A stretch of 64,000 bases of DNA, from positions 1,487,970 to 1,551,969 of the forward strand of contig JABAKD010000029.1 of NCBI GenBank assembly GCA_012845835.1, in the 5' to 3' direction. The notes beneath the pieces were generated by a model. That model made no database searches. It was given only the letters and a program-made list of their open reading frames with translations, and was not told the DNA's origin. Source of the DNA: Undaria pinnatifida. Lineage: Eukaryota; Sar; Phaeophyceae; Laminariales; Alariaceae. Position 1 is the first letter of the stretch; each line of letters begins with the position of its first letter. Position numbers and translations under genes: made by a program. Below, piece by piece: positions 1-14,500 of the stretch.

Positions 1-3000
1 GCGGGCGTCTCAGCTGATGCGACCACGGGCGAGGGTGAACCCACGGTCGTTGAGGTCATGACGGAGGCTGCGCAGGTTGAAACGCCAGTGGCCATGATTG
101 GTGCGGACGCCGTGGGTACCAACACGACCGAGGCCGACGCTGTGGAGCGCGCTGTGCCTGAAGGAGAGGAGGCGCCCAGTACCACAGTCGCGACATTGGA
201 CACTGCTCCGATCGAAACAGTGGCTGCAGCGCACGCCCCAGTTGAATTGTGCACGACTGATGGTGAACCGGCGGTCACTGAGACATTGGCTCGTCCTGTC
301 GAGGCTGGAGACGCGGTGATCATAGGTGAGATCGACGCTGTAGAGAACGAAGAGATCGAGACCGGGGTTGTCGAAGCCGATGAACCAGAGGTGGACGAGT
401 TGGTGATTGAAGCACCGACCCCGACCGACGATGCTGCTCCGATGGAGCCAGCAACTGCTACCGACGACTCACCTGAGACCGCAGCGGCTGAGGGCGAACC
501 CGGGGTCGTCGAGGACACAGATTACCCAGAGGAGGCGGGAAAAACAACAGCTTCTATGGACGACGAGGGCGCTGTGATGACCACGGAGATCGAGATGGGG
601 GTTGTAGAAGACGCCGAGCCTGAGATCGAGGGGGGCCAAGAGGTTGAAGAGGTAGAGGCGCTTGATTCCGAGGATGTTGCTCCGGCCGAGCCATATACAG
701 TTGCCGGTGTCTCATTTGAACCACCCATGGACGAGGATGAGTATGCAGCCACCGACGCCATGGCTCTGCCTGTCAAGGATGAAGAAGCAGTGGCCACGGG
801 CGAGGTCGGTGTTGTGGTGGCCAGCAGGCTCGAAGGCGCCATTGTGGAAGCCGACGAGACCGAGGCGGACAAACTAGTAGTTGACGTGCCGACCACGACC
901 GAGGAAGCTGTTCCGACCGAGCCAGCTCCTGCCACCGACGACTCGCCCGAGCCGTCTGCGCTTGAGGGCAAACTCATGTCTGGCGAAGCAGGACCTGACG
1001 TAGGGGAGACGGAACAGCCGGCGGTCATGAACGAGGTCGGCGCCGTGGTGACCAAGGATATCGAAGCAGTGGTTGTGCAACCCGCCGAGCCTTGCGATGT
1101 GAACGAGGGAGCAGCCGATATTGCCACGATCCCGGCCGGAGAGGCTCCACTGGCCGAACCAGCTACAGCGGCGGGCGTCTCAGCTGATGCGGCCACGGGC
1201 GAGGGTAACACCACGGTCGTTGAGGTCATGACGGAGGCTGTGCAGGTTGAAACGCCAGTGGCCATGATTGGTGCGGACGCCGTGGGTACCAACACGACCG
1301 AGGCCGACGCTGTGGAGCGCGCTGTGCCTGAAGGAGAGGAGGCGCCCAGTACCACAGTCGCGACATTGGACACTGCTCCGATCAAAACAGTGGCTGCAGC
1401 GCACGCCCCAGTTGAATTGTGCACGACTGATGGTGAACCGGCGGTCACTGAGACATTGGCTCGTCCTGTCCAGGCTAAAGACGCGGTGATCATGGGTGAG
1501 ATCGACGCTGTAGAGAACGAAGAGATCGAAACCGGGGTTGTCGAAGCCGATGAACCAGAGGTGGACGAGTTGGTGTTTGAAGCACCGACCCCGACCGAGG
1601 ATGCTGCTCCGATGGAGCCAGCAACTGCTACCGACGACTCACCTGAGACCGCAGCGGCTGAGGACGAACCCGGGGTCGTCGAGGACACAGATTACCCAGA
1701 GGAGACGGGAGAAACAACAGCTTTTGTGGACGCCGTGGGCGCTGTGATGACCAGGGCGATCGATATGGGGGTTGTAGAAGACGCCGAGCCTGAGGTCGAG
1801 GGGGGCCAAGAGGAGGAAGAGGTAGAGACGCTTGATTCCGAGGATGTTGCTCCGGCCGAGCCATATACAGTTGCCGGTGTCTCATTTAAACCAACCATTG
1901 GCGAGGATGAGTTCAAAGTCGCCGACGCCATGGCTCTGCCTGTCAAGGATGAAGAAGCAGTGGCCACGGGCGAGGTCGGTGTTGTGGTGGCCAGCGGGCT
2001 CGAGGGCGCCATTGTGGAAGCCGACGAGACCGAGGCGGACAAACTAGTAGTTGACGTGCCGACCACGACCGAGGAAGCTGTTCCGACCGAGCCATTGCCT
2101 GCCACCGACGACTCGCCCGAGCCGTCTGCGCTTGAGGGCAAACTCATGTCTGGCGAAGCAGGACCTGACGTAGGGGAGACGGAACAGCCGGCGGTCATGA
2201 TTGAGGTCGACGCCGTGGTGACCAGGGATATCGAAGCAGTGGTTGTGCAACCCGCCGAGCCTTGCGATGTGAACGAGGGAGCAGCCGATATTGCCACGAT
2301 CCCGGCCGGAGAGGCTCCACTGGCCGAACCAGCTACAGCGGCGGGCGTCTCAGCTGATGCGGCCACGGGCGAGGGTAAACCCACGGTCGTTGAGGTCATG
2401 ACGGAGGCTGTGCAGGTTGAAACGCCAGTGGCCATGATTGGTGCGGACGCCCTGGGTACCAACATGACCGAGGCCGACGCTGTGGAGCGCGCTGTGCCTG
2501 AAGGAGAGGAGGCGCCCAGTACCACAGTCGCGACATTGGACACTGCTCCGATCGAAACAGTGGCTGCAGCGCACGCCCCAGTTGAATTGTGCACTACTGA
2601 TGGTGAACCGGCGGTCACTGAGACATTGGCTCGTCCTGTCGAGGCTGAAGACGCGGTGATCATAGGTGAGATCGACGCTGTAGAGAACGAAGAGATCGAA
2701 ACCGGGGTTGTCGAAGCCGATGAACCAGAGGTGGACGAGTTGGTGTTTGAAGCACCGACCCCGACCGACGATGCTGCTCCGATGGAGCCAGCAACTGCTA
2801 CCGACGACTCACCTGAGACCGCAGCGGCTGAGGACGAACCCGGGGTCGTCGAGGACACAGATTACCCAGAGGAGGCGGGAAAATCAACAACTTCTATGGA
2901 CGCCGAGGGCGCTGTGATGACCAGGGCGATCGACGTGGGGGTTGTAGAAGACGCCGAGCCTGAGATCGAGGGAGGCCAAGAGGAGGAAGAGGTAGAGACG

Positions 3001-6000
3001 CTTGATTCCGAGGATGTTGCTCCGGCCGAGCCATATACAGTTGCGGGTGTCTCATTTGAACCACCCATGGACGAGGATGAGTTCACAGTCACCGACGCCA
3101 TGGCTCTGTCTGTCAAGGATGAAGAAGCAGTGGCCACGGGCGAGGTCGGTGTTGTGGTGGCCAGCGGGCTCGAAGGCGCCATTGTGGAAGCCGACGAGAC
3201 CGAGGCGGACAAACTAGTAGTTGACGTGCCGACCACGACCGAGGAAGCTGTTCCGACCGAGCCATTGCCTGCCACCGACGACTCGCCCGAGCCGTCTGCG
3301 CTTGAGGGCAAACTCATGTCTGGCGAAGCAGGACCTGACGTAGGGGAGACGGAACAGCCGGCGGTCATGAACGAGGTCGGCGCCGTGATGACCAAGGATA
3401 TCGAGGCAGTGGTTGTGCAACCCGCCGAGCCTTGCGATGTGAACGAGGGAGCAGCCGATATTGCCACGATCCCGGCCGGAGAGGCTCCACTGGCCGAACC
3501 AGCTACAGCGGCGGGCGTCTCAGCTGATGCGACCACGGGCGAGGGTGAACCCACGGTCGTTGAGGTCATGACGGAGGCTGTGCACGTTGAAACGCCAGTG
3601 GCCATGATTGGTGCGGACGCCCTGGGTACCAACACAACCGAGGCCGACGCTGTGGAGCGCGCTGTGCCTGAAGGAGAGGAGGCGCCCAGTACTACAGTCG
3701 CGACATTGGACACTGATCCGACCGAAACAGCGGCTGCAGCGCACGCCCCAGTTGAATTGTGCATGACTGATGGTGAACCGGCGGTCACTGAGACATTGGC
3801 TCGTCCTGTCGAGGCTGGAGACGCGGTGATCATAGGTGAGATCGACGCTGTAGAAAACGAAGAGATCGAGACCGAGGTTGTCGAAGCCAATGAACCAGAG
3901 GTGGACGAGTTGGTGATTGAAGCACCGACCCCGACCGACGATGCTGCTCCGATGGAGCCAGCAACTGCTACCGACGACTCGCCCGAGCCGTCTGCGCTTG
4001 AGGGCAAACTCATGTCTGGCGAAGCAGGACCTGACGCGGGGGAGACGGAACAGCCGGCGGCCATGAATGAGGTCGACGCCGTGGTAAGCAGAGACGTCGA
4101 GGCATTGGCTGTGGAAGCCGCCGAGCCTTGCGATGAGAACGAGGGAGCAGCCGATATTGCCACGATCCCGGCCGGAGAGGCTCCACTGGCCGAACCAGCT
4201 ACAGCGGCGGGCGTCTCAGCTGATGCGACCACGGGCGAGGGTGAACCCACGGTCGTTGAGGTCATGACGGAGGCTGTGCAGGTTGAAACGCCAGTGGCCA
4301 TGATTGGTGCGGACGCCGTGGGTACCAACACGACCGAGGCCGACGTTGTGGAGCGCGCTGTGCCTGAAGGAGAGGAGGCGCCCAGTACCACAGTCGCGAC
4401 ATTGGACACTGATCCCACCGAAACAGCGGCTGCAGCGCACGCCCCAGTTGAATTGTGCATGACCGATGGTGAACCGGTGGTCACTGAGACATTGGCTCGT
4501 CCTGTCGAGGCTGGAGACGCGGTGATCATAGGTGAGATCGACGCTGTAGAAAACGAAGAGATCGAGACCGAGGTTGTCGAAGCCGATGAACCAGAGGTGG
4601 ACGAGTTGGTGATTGAAGCACCGACCCCGACCGACGATGCTGTTCCGATGGAGCCAGCAACTGCTACCGACGACTCACCTGAGACCGCAGCGGCTGAGGA
4701 CGAACCCGGGGTCGTCGAGGACACAGATTACCCAGAGGAGGCGGGAAAATCAACAACTTCTATGGACGCCGTGGGCGCTGTGATGACCAGGGAGATCGAC
4801 GTGGGGGTTGTAGAAGACGCCGAGTCTGAGGTCGAGGGGGGCCAAGAGGTTGAAGAGGTAGAGGCGCTTGATTCCGAGGATGTTGTTATGGCCGAGCCAT
4901 ATACAGTTGCGGGTGTCTCATTTGAACCACCCATTGGCGAGGATGAGTTCAAAGTCGCCGACGCCATGGCTTTGCCTGTCAAGGATGAAGAAGCAGTGGC
5001 CACGGGCGAGGTCGGTGTGGTGGTGGCCAGCGGGCTCGAAGGCGCCATTGTGGAAGCCGACGAGACCGAGGCGGACAAACTAGTAGTTGACGTGCCGACC
5101 ACGACCGAGGAAGCTGTTCCGACCGAGCCATTGCCTTCCACCGACGACTCGCCCGAGCCGTCTGCGCTTGAGGGCAAACTCATGTCTGGCGAAGCAGGAC
5201 CTGACGTAGGGGAGACGGAACAGCCGGCGGTCATGAACGAGGTCGGCGCCGTGGTGACCAGGGACATCGAAGCAGTGGTTGTGGAAGCCGCCGAGCCTTG
5301 CGATGTGAACGAGGGAGCAGCCGATATTGCCACGATCCCGGCCGGAGAGGCAATACTGGCCGAACCAGCTACAGCGGCGGGCGTCTCAGCTGATGCGGCC
5401 ACGGGCGAGGGTGAACCCACGGTCGTTGAGGTCATGACGGAGGCTGTGCAGGTTGAAACGCCAGTGGCCATGATTGGTGCGGACGCCGTGGGTACCAACA
5501 CGACCGAGGCCGACGCTGTGGAGCGCGCTGTGCCTGAGGGAGAGGAGGCGCATAGTACCACAGTCGCGACATTGGACACTGCTCCGATCGAAACAGTGGC
5601 TGCAGCGCACGCCCCAGTTGAATTGTGCATGACTGATGGTGAACCGGCGGTCACTGAGACATTGGCTCGTCCTGTCGAGGCTGAAGACGCGGTGATCATA
5701 GGTGAGATCGACGCTGTAGAGAACGAAGAGATCGAGACCGAGGTTGTCGAAGCCGATGAACCAGAGGTGGACGAGTTGGTGATTGAAGCACCGACCCCGA
5801 CCGACGATGCTGTTCCGATGGAGCCAGCAACTGCTACCGACGACTCACCTGAGACCGCAGCGGCTAAGGACGAACCCGGGGTCGTCGAGGACACAGATTA
5901 CCCAGAGGAGGCGGGAAAATCAACAACTTCTATGGACGCCGTGGGCGCTGTGATGACCAGGGAGATCGACGTGGGGGTTGTAGAAGACGCCGATCCTGAG

Positions 6001-9000
6001 GTCGAGGGGGGCCAAGAGGAGGAAGAGGTAGAGGCGCTTGATTCCGAGGATGTTGCTCCGGCCGAGCCATATGCAGTTGCCGGTGTCTCATTTGAACCAC
6101 CCATGGACGAGGATGAGTTCACAGTCACGGACGCCATGGCTCTGTCTGTCAAGGATGAAGAAGCAGTGGCCACGGGCGAGGTCGGTGTTGTGGTGGCCAG
6201 CGGGCTCGAAGGCGCCATTGTGGAAGCCGACGAGACCGAGGCGGACAAACTAGTAGTTGACGTGCCGACCACGACCGAGGAAGCTGTTCCGACCGAGCCA
6301 GCGCCTGCCACCGACGACTCGCCCGAGCCGTCTGCGCTTGAGGGCAAACTCATGTCTGGCGAAGCAGGACCTGACGTAGGGGAGACGGAACAGCCGGCGG
6401 CCATGTACGAGGTCGATGCCGTGGTGAGCCGAGACGTCGAGGCAGTGGTTGTGCAACCCGCCGAGCCTTGCGATGTGAACGAGGGAGCAGCCGATATTGC
6501 TACGATCTTGGCCGGAGAGGCTCCACTGGCCGAACCAGCTACAGCGGCGGGCGTCTCAGCTGATGCGACCACGGGCGAGGGTGAACCCACGGTCGTTGCG
6601 GTCATGACGGAGGCTGTGCAGGTTGAAACGCCAGTGGCCATGATTGGTGCGGACGCCGTGGGTACCAACACGACCGAGGCCGACGCTGTGGAGCGCGCTG
6701 TGCCTGAAGGAGAGGAGGCGCCCAGTACCACAGTCGCGACATTGGACACTGATCCGACCGAAACAGCGGCTGCAGCGCACGCCCCAGTTGAATTGAGCAT
6801 GACCGATGGTGAACCGGTGGTCACTGAGACATTGGCTCGTCCTGTCGAGGCTGAAGACGCGGTGATCATAGGTGAGATCGACGCTGTAGAGAACGAAGAG
6901 ATCGAGACCGAGGTTGTCGAAGCCGATGAACCAGAGGTGGACGAGTTGGTGATTGAAGCACCGACCCCGACCGACGATGCTGTTCCGATGGAGCCAGCAA
7001 CTGCTACCGACGACTCACCTGAGACCGCAGCGGCTAAGGACGAACCCGGGGTCGTCGAGGACACAGATTACCCAGAGGAGGCGGGAAAATCAACAACTTC
7101 TATGGACGCCGTGGGCGCTGTGATGACCAGGGAGATCGACGTGGGGGTTGTAGAAGACGCCGATCCTGAGGTCGAGGGGGGCCAAGAGGAGGAAGAGGTA
7201 GAGGCGCTTGATTCCGAGGATGTTGCTCCGGCCGAGCCATATGCAGTTGCCGGTGTCTCATTTGAACCACCCATGGACGAGGATGAGTTCACAGTCACGG
7301 ACGCCATGGCTCTGTCTGTCAAGGATGAAGAAGCAGTGGCCACGGGCGAGGTCGGTGTTGTGGTGGCCAGCGGGCTCGAAGGCGCCATTGTGGAAGCCGA
7401 CGAGACCGAGGCGGACAAACTAGTAGTTGAAGTGCCGACCACGACCGAGGAAGCTGTTCCGACCGAGCCAGCGCCTGCCACCGACGACTCGCCCGAGCCG
7501 TCTGCGCTTGAGGGCAAACTCATGTCTGGCGAAGCAGGACCTGACGTAGGGGAGACGGAACAGCCGGCGGCCATGATTGAGGTCGACGCCGTGGTGAGCC
7601 GAGACGTCGAGGCATTGGCTGTGGAAGCCGCCGAGCCTTGCGATGTGAACGAGGGAGCAGCCGATATTGCCACGATCCCGGCCGAAGAGGCTCCACTGGC
7701 CGAACCAGCTACAGCGGCGGGCGTCTCAGCTGATGCGACCACGGGCGAGGGTGAACCCACGGTCGTTGAGGTCATGACGGAGGCTGTTCAGGTTGAAACG
7801 CCAGTGGCCATGATTGGTGCGGACGCCGTGGGTACCAACACGACCGAGGCCGACGCTGTGGAGCGCGCTGTGCCTGAAGGAGAGGAGGCGCCCAGTACCA
7901 CAGTCGCGACATTGGACACTGATCCGACCGAAACAGCGGCTGCAGCGCACGCCCCAGTTGAATTGTGCATGACTGATGGTGAACCGGTGGTCACTGAGAC
8001 ATTGGCTCGTCCTGTCGAGGCTGAAGACGCGGTGATCATAGGTGAGATCGACGCCGTAGAGAACGAAGAGATCGAGACCGAGGTTGTCGAAGCCGATGAA
8101 CCAGAGGTAGACGAGTTGGTGATTGAAGCACCGACCCCGACCGACGATGCTGTTCCGATGGAGCCAGCAACTGCTACCGACGACTCACCTGAGACCGCAG
8201 CGGCTGAGAACGAACCCGGGGTCGTCGAGGACACAGATTACCCAGAGGAGGCGGGAGAAACAACAGCTTCTATGGACGCTGAGGGCGCTGTGATGACCAG
8301 GGAGATCGACGTGGGGGTTGCAGAAGACGCCGAGCCTGAGGTCGAGGGGGGCCAAGAGGAGGAAGAGGTAGAGGCGTTTGATTCCGAGGATGTTGCTCCG
8401 GCCGAGCCATATACAGTTGCGGGTGTCTCAGTTGAACCACCCATGGACGAGGATGAGTTCACAGTCACGGACGCCATGGCTCTGCCTGTCAAGGATGAAG
8501 AAGCAGTGGCCACGGGCGAGGTCGGTGTTGTGGTGGCCAGCGGGTTCGAAGGCGCCATTGTGGAAGCCGACGAGACCGAGGCGGACAAACTAGTAGTTGA
8601 CGTGCCGACCACGACCGAGGAAGCTGTTCCGACCGAGCCAGCGCCTGCCACCGACGACTCGCCCGAGCCGTCTGCGCTTGAGGGCAAACTCATGTCTGGC
8701 GAAGCAGGACCTGACGTAGGGAAAACGGAACAGCCGGCGGCCATGTACGAGGTCGACGCCGTGGTGAGCCGAGACGTCGAGGCAGTGGTTGTGCAACCCG
8801 CCGAGCCTTGCGATGTGAACGAGGGAGCAGCCGATATTGCTACGATCTTGGCCGGAGAGGCTCCACTGGCCGAACCAGCTACAGCGGCGGGCGTCTCAGC
8901 TGATGCGACCACGGGCGAGGGTGAACCCACGGTCGTTGCGGTCATGACGGAGGCTGTGCAGGTTGAAACGCCAGTGGCCATGATTGGTGCGGACGCCGTG

Positions 9001-11550
9001 GGTACCAACACGACCGAGGCAGACGCTGTGGAGCGCGCTGTGCCTGAAGGAGAGGAGGCGCCCAGTACCACAGTCGCGACATTGGACACTGATCCGACCG
9101 AAACAGCGGCTGCAGCGCACGCCCCAGTTGAATTGTGCATGACCGATGGTGAACCGGTGGTCACTGAGACATTGGCTCGTCCTGTCGAGGCTGAAGACGC
9201 GGTGATCATAGGTGAGATCGACGCTGTAGAGAACGAAGAGATCGAGACCGAGGTTGTCGAAGCCGATGAACCAGAGGTGGACGAGTTGGTAATTGAAGCA
9301 CCGACCCCGACCGACGATGCTGTTCCGATGGAGCCAGCAACTGCTACCGACGACTCACCTGAGACCGCAGCGGCTAAGGACGAACCCGAGGTCGTCAAGG
9401 ACACAGATTACCCAGAGGAGGCGGGAAAATCAACAACTTCTATGGACGCCGTGGGCGCTGTGATGACCAGGGAGGTCGACGTGGGGGTTGTAGAAGACGC
9501 CGATCCTGAGGTCGAGGGGGGCCAAGAGGAGGAAGAGGTAGAGGCGCTTGATTCCGAGGATGTTGCTCCGGCCGAGCCATATGCAGTTGCCGGTGTCTCA
9601 TTTGAACCACCCATGGACGAGGATGAGTTCACAGTCACGGACGCCATGGCTCTGCCTGTCAAGGATGAAGAAGCAGTGGCCACGGGCGAGGTCGGTGTTG
9701 TGGTGGCCAGCGGGCTCGAAGGCGCCATTGTGGAAGCCGACGAGACCGAGGCGGACAAACTAGTAGTTGACGTGCCGACCACGACCGAGGAAGCTGTTCC
9801 GACCGAGCCAGCGCCTGCCACCGACGACTCGCCCGAGCCGTCTGCGCTTGAGGGCAAACTCATGTCTGGCGAAGCAGGACCTGACGTAGGGGAGACGGAA
9901 CAGCCGGCGGCCATGAATGAGGTCGACGCCGTGGTGAGCCGAGACGTCGAGGCATTGGCTGTGGAAGCCGCCGAGCCTTGCGATGTGAACGAGGGAGCAG
10001 CCGATATTGCCACGATCCCGGCCGGAGAGGCTCCACTGGCCGAACCAGCTACAGCGGCGGGCGTCTCAGCTGATGCGACCACGGGCGAGGGTGAACCCAC
10101 GGTCGTTGAGGTCATGACGGAGGCTGTGCAGGTTGAAACGCCAGTGGCCATGATTGGTGCGGACGCCGTGGGTACCAACACGACCGAGGCCGACGCTGTG
10201 GAGCGCGCTGTGCCTGAAGGAGAGGAGGCGCCCAGTACCACAGTCGCGACATTGGACACTGCTCCGACCGAAACAGCGGCTGCAGCGCACGCCCCAGTTG
10301 AATTGTGCATGACTGATGGTGAACCGGCGGTCACTGAGACATTGGCTCGTCCTGTCGAGGCTGAAGACGCGGTGATCATAGGTGAGATCGACGCTGTAGA
10401 GAACGAAGAGATCGAGACCGAGGTTGTCGAAGCCGATGAACCAGAGGTAGACGAGTTGGTGATTGAAGCACCGACCCCGACCGAGGATGCTGTTCCGATG
10501 GAGCCAGCAACTGCTACCGACGACTCACCTGAGACCGCAGCGGCTGAGGGCGAACCCGGGGTCGTCAAGGACACGGATTACCCAGAGGAGGCGGGAGAAA
10601 CGACAGCTTCTATGGACGCCGTGGGCGCTGTGATGACCAGGGAGGTCGACGTGGGGGTTGTAGAAGACGCCGAGCCTGAGGTCGAGGGGGGCCAAGAGGA
10701 GGAAGAGGTAGAGGCGCTTGATTCCGAGGATGTTGCTCCGGCCGAGCCATATGCAGTTGCCGGTGTCTCAGTTGAACCAACCATTGGCAAGGATGAGTTC
10801 ACAGTCACGGACGCCATGGCTCTGCCTGTCAAGGATGAAAAAGCAGTGGCCACGGGCGAGGTCGGTGTTGCGGTGGCCAGTGGGCTCGAAGGCGCCATTG
10901 TGGAAGCCGACGAGACCGAGGCGGACAAACTAGTAGTTGAAGTGCCGACCACGACCGAGGAAGCTGTTCCGACCGAGCCAGCGCCTGCCACCGACGACTC
11001 GCCCGAGCCGTCTGCGCTTGAGGGCAAACTCATGTCTGGCGAAGCAGGACCTGACGTAGGGGAGACGAAACAGCCGGCGGTCATGATTGAGGTCGACGCC
11101 GTGGTGAGCAGAGACGTCGAGGCATTGGCTGTGGAAGCCGCCGAGCCTTGCGATGTGAACGAGGGAGCAGCCGATATTGCCATGATCCCGGCCGGAGAGG
11201 CTCCACTGGCCGAACCAGCTACAGCGGCGGGCGTCTCAGCTGATGCGACCACGGGCGAGGGTGAACCCACGGTCGTTGCGGTCATGACGGAGGCTGTGCA
11301 GGTTGAAACGCCAGTGGCCATGATTGGTGCGGACGCCGTGGGTACCAACATGACCGAGGCCGACGTTGTGGAGCGCGCTGTGCCTGAAGGAGAGGAGGCG
11401 CCCAGTACCACAGTCGCGACATTGGACACTGATCCGATCGAAACAGCGGCTGCAGCGCACGCCCCAGTTGAATTGTGCATGACTGATGGTGAACCGGCGG
11501 TCACTGAGACATTGGCTCGTCCTGTCGAGGCTGAAGATGCGGTGATCATG
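1..11550 (+). repeat. Tandem array of 1170-bp coding repeats
   Basis: Units with equivalent starts begin at 58, 1228, 2398, 3568, 4264, 5434, 6604, 7774, 8944, 10114 and 11284 (the last is partial). The period is 1170 bp (390 codons), except the 3568 unit, which is 696 bp. Copies are near identical, differing by scattered substitutions and no frameshifts. Each unit divides into five related blocks of about 78 codons. Blocks share the order acidic Glu-Pro-Glu motif, Pro/Thr segment with Ala-Pro-x-Glu-Pro, Asp-Asp-Ser-Pro-Glu, then Val-Val-Glu and an Asp-Ala-Val pair. The array runs to the left edge, so the full copy number is unknown. Confidence 0.95.
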
Positions 11551-14500
11551 GTGATCAAAGCGCCGACCATGACCGAGGACGTTGCTCCGTCGAAGCCAAT
11601 TTCTGCCGCCATTGATCCACCGGAGACACATGCTCTTGATGATGAAACCGCGTTTGAGGCTGTGACCGGGACACTGGAGACCGAGGATCTTGAAGACGTG
11701 GATGCTGTCGGAGCTGGGGTAACCAGGGATATCAAGGCCGAGTTTGTGAACGATACGGCGCCCGAGGATGAGGTGGCGGTGGTCGTTTGGTCGGCCCCGG
11801 TAGAAGATGCTGTTATGGCTGACCACGCAGCTGCTACGGGAAACTCAGCCGAGACGCGTGCGGTTGCGAGTAAAGCCTTGACCACTGGTGCTGTGGCTGA
11901 CCCAGAGAAGGCCGAAAAACCGGAGGTTTTGGGTGTTGTTGACGCTGTATTGACCGGGGAGATCGAGGCTGACATTATTGAAGACGAACGGTCGCTGAAA
12001 GGGGTGGCGGCTTTAGTATCGGCGAGCTCGGTCGGATGTCTTGCTCCGACCGACCAACCTGCATTGGCCAGCGACTCGGCCGAGACGCCTGCGGCTGACG
12101 CTAAACTCGTGGTTGTTGAGGCTGCCGCGGACCCAGTCGAAAGTGAAAGGCTTCCTGTCGTGGACGACGCCGACGCTGTGTTGATCAAGGACATCGAAAT
12201 CGCGGCTGTGAAAAACGCCGAGCATGAAAAGGGGGAAGTGGCGGTTGCGGCCAAGATGTCGTCCAAGGTTGCTGCTTTCGCGGAACCCGCTGTAGCGGCG
12301 GATGTCCTAGTTGCGGGCGCGGACAGGGATGGGTGCGTGTTTGTTGAGGCTATGGTTGAGATTGTGGAGGCTGAAAAGCCAGTGGTCGGGGACGGTCTTG
12401 GAGCTATCGTCTCCAAAACGATCGAGGCCGAGGTGGTGGAAGACGCCGAACCTGAGGTGGGGGAGATGGGGCTTTCTGTCAGGATCGCGGCGGAAGAGGC
12501 TGCTCCTGCTGATCCCGCTGCAGCGGCGGATGCCTCAGTTGAAGCGCCTATGGGCAACGATAGGCCGGTGGTCGTTGAGACAACTGATCCTTTGGAGGGT
12601 AATGAGCCAGCGACCGAGGACGGTATTGAAGCTTTCGTGGCAGTCGAGATTGAAACTCAGATGATTGTGGAAGACGACGAGTCTGACGCGGACAACTTGG
12701 TGTCTGAAGCGCCGGTCCCGACCAAGGATGCTGGTACGACAGATGCCTCTGCTGCTAGCGATGGTTCTCCAACGGGGACCATGCCTGAGGGTGAACCCGC
12801 GATCGTCAGGGCTGTTGCTGACCAACCTGAAGCCGAACAGTCGGCGGTGATGGACGATATTGCCCACGTGGTGACCAGGGACACCAACGCTGAGGTTGGA
12901 AGCAACGTGGGGCTTGTGGACGAAGTGGACGTGGTTTTATCGCCGATCCCGGCTGTGGATTCTGATCCGACCGATCGAGCTGCAGCCGCCGACGACTCGT
13001 CCGAGACGTCCGTGATCGAGGACAAAGATGCGGTCGTCGAGGCTATGGCGGAGTCAGTTGAGACTGAAGAGCTTGTGGTCATAGACAATACTCAAGCCGG
13101 GATGATTAGGGGGAGTAAGACTAAGGGTGTGGGAGACGCCGAGCCTGAAGCAGGCGAGTTGGTGAACATAGCGCCGATCCTGGTTGAAGAGGCTTCTTCG
13201 ATCGAGCAAGCTCCTGCTGTGGTTGCTTCGCCAGAGATACCCGCGGTTAAGAATAAAGCCACGGTCGTCGAGGGTATGGTTGGCCCAGCAGAACCGGAAG
13301 AGCTGATGGCAGTGGATTATACCGATGCTGTTGTAGTGCTCAAGAATATCGAGGCCGAGGTTATTGATGACCCAGACTCTGGGGCAGAGGAGCCGTTGGT
13401 TGCTGTTCCAACCCCCGCCGAGGGTGATGCTCCAACCATGAGAGCTATTGCGGCCGCCAATACGCCAGTGACGCTCGCAGAGGAGGAAGAAACAGTGGTG
13501 GTCCAGGATGTGGTTGAGCCAGTGGAGACTGGAAAAACAGCGGGCGTAGAAATCATGGACGCCGTGGTGACCAAAGAGATCGAGGAAGAAGAGATAACAA
13601 ATGCAGCGATTGGGGTGAGGTTGCCGGTAGTTGCTACGCCGACTCCGGTCGAGGATGATACTCTGACCCACCCAGCTGCTTCGGCCAGCAACACCTTCGA
13701 GCTGCGCGCAGGCGAGGAAGGACCAGCGATCATTAAGAATACCACTGAGTCCGAAACAGCTAAAGAGACGATACTCGTTGACGATACGAGTGCCGTGTTG
13801 ACCAAGAAGGTGGATGATGAGATTGTGGGAGACTCTATATCCGAAGCAGAGGTGAAGGTGACAGCTGAGGAATTGGAAACTGCGTTATTCGGTGAGAGAT
13901 TGATGGTAGCTTAGTGGAGGGTGTTGTATAATGCATATGGGTACATGCGGTAGAATATGCTGATCTGTAGATGGATAGCACGTTTGCGGTTGGAATGAAA
14001 TTGGTGGATAAGGGAGACATAAATTTGCGAAGAGAACAGCTAAAAGTCGGCTTTTAGTTTTTATTGGCTTGGCCAGGGATAAGATAGGTAAGCACATCTT
14101 GGTCTAAAGTTCTCTTGCATTGGCATCAAGGTTGCCACAAGTAAGGAAGCCATAGATTCTGCCTTACATCGAATCAACTAAGTGTGTAATATCCCCGCCA
14201 ACGTTCTGCGCTACAAAAGCAAATATGACGCTATACCCGTGTAGGGTCTAAACTTATGGCATACATAAAGACATGGAGCAGTTCGGAAATTATAGTGCAC
14301 AACTCTGTTCTCGTTTAATATCAGTGTCCGATCACTCGTCCGTCGGCTGCCTTTACTTGTCTTTAAGTGACTGCAGCAGAACGGATTGTAGCGGAGGAAC
14401 AATGTTCTCCTGCGACAAGCGCCCTCTCTGATCTGAGATCTGTTCCCGCACCTGGAGACTCAGCTGCCGACTCTCCGAAACTAGTTTCAAACGAGGCTAT

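Noticed and set aside
522..12557. Minus-strand open frames of 388-659 codons tiling the giant repeat
   Set aside because: They recur once per 1170-bp unit and encode only Ser/Thr/Ala/Val low-complexity sequence. They are the antisense of GAG/GCN/GTC-rich codons and have no splice or start context.
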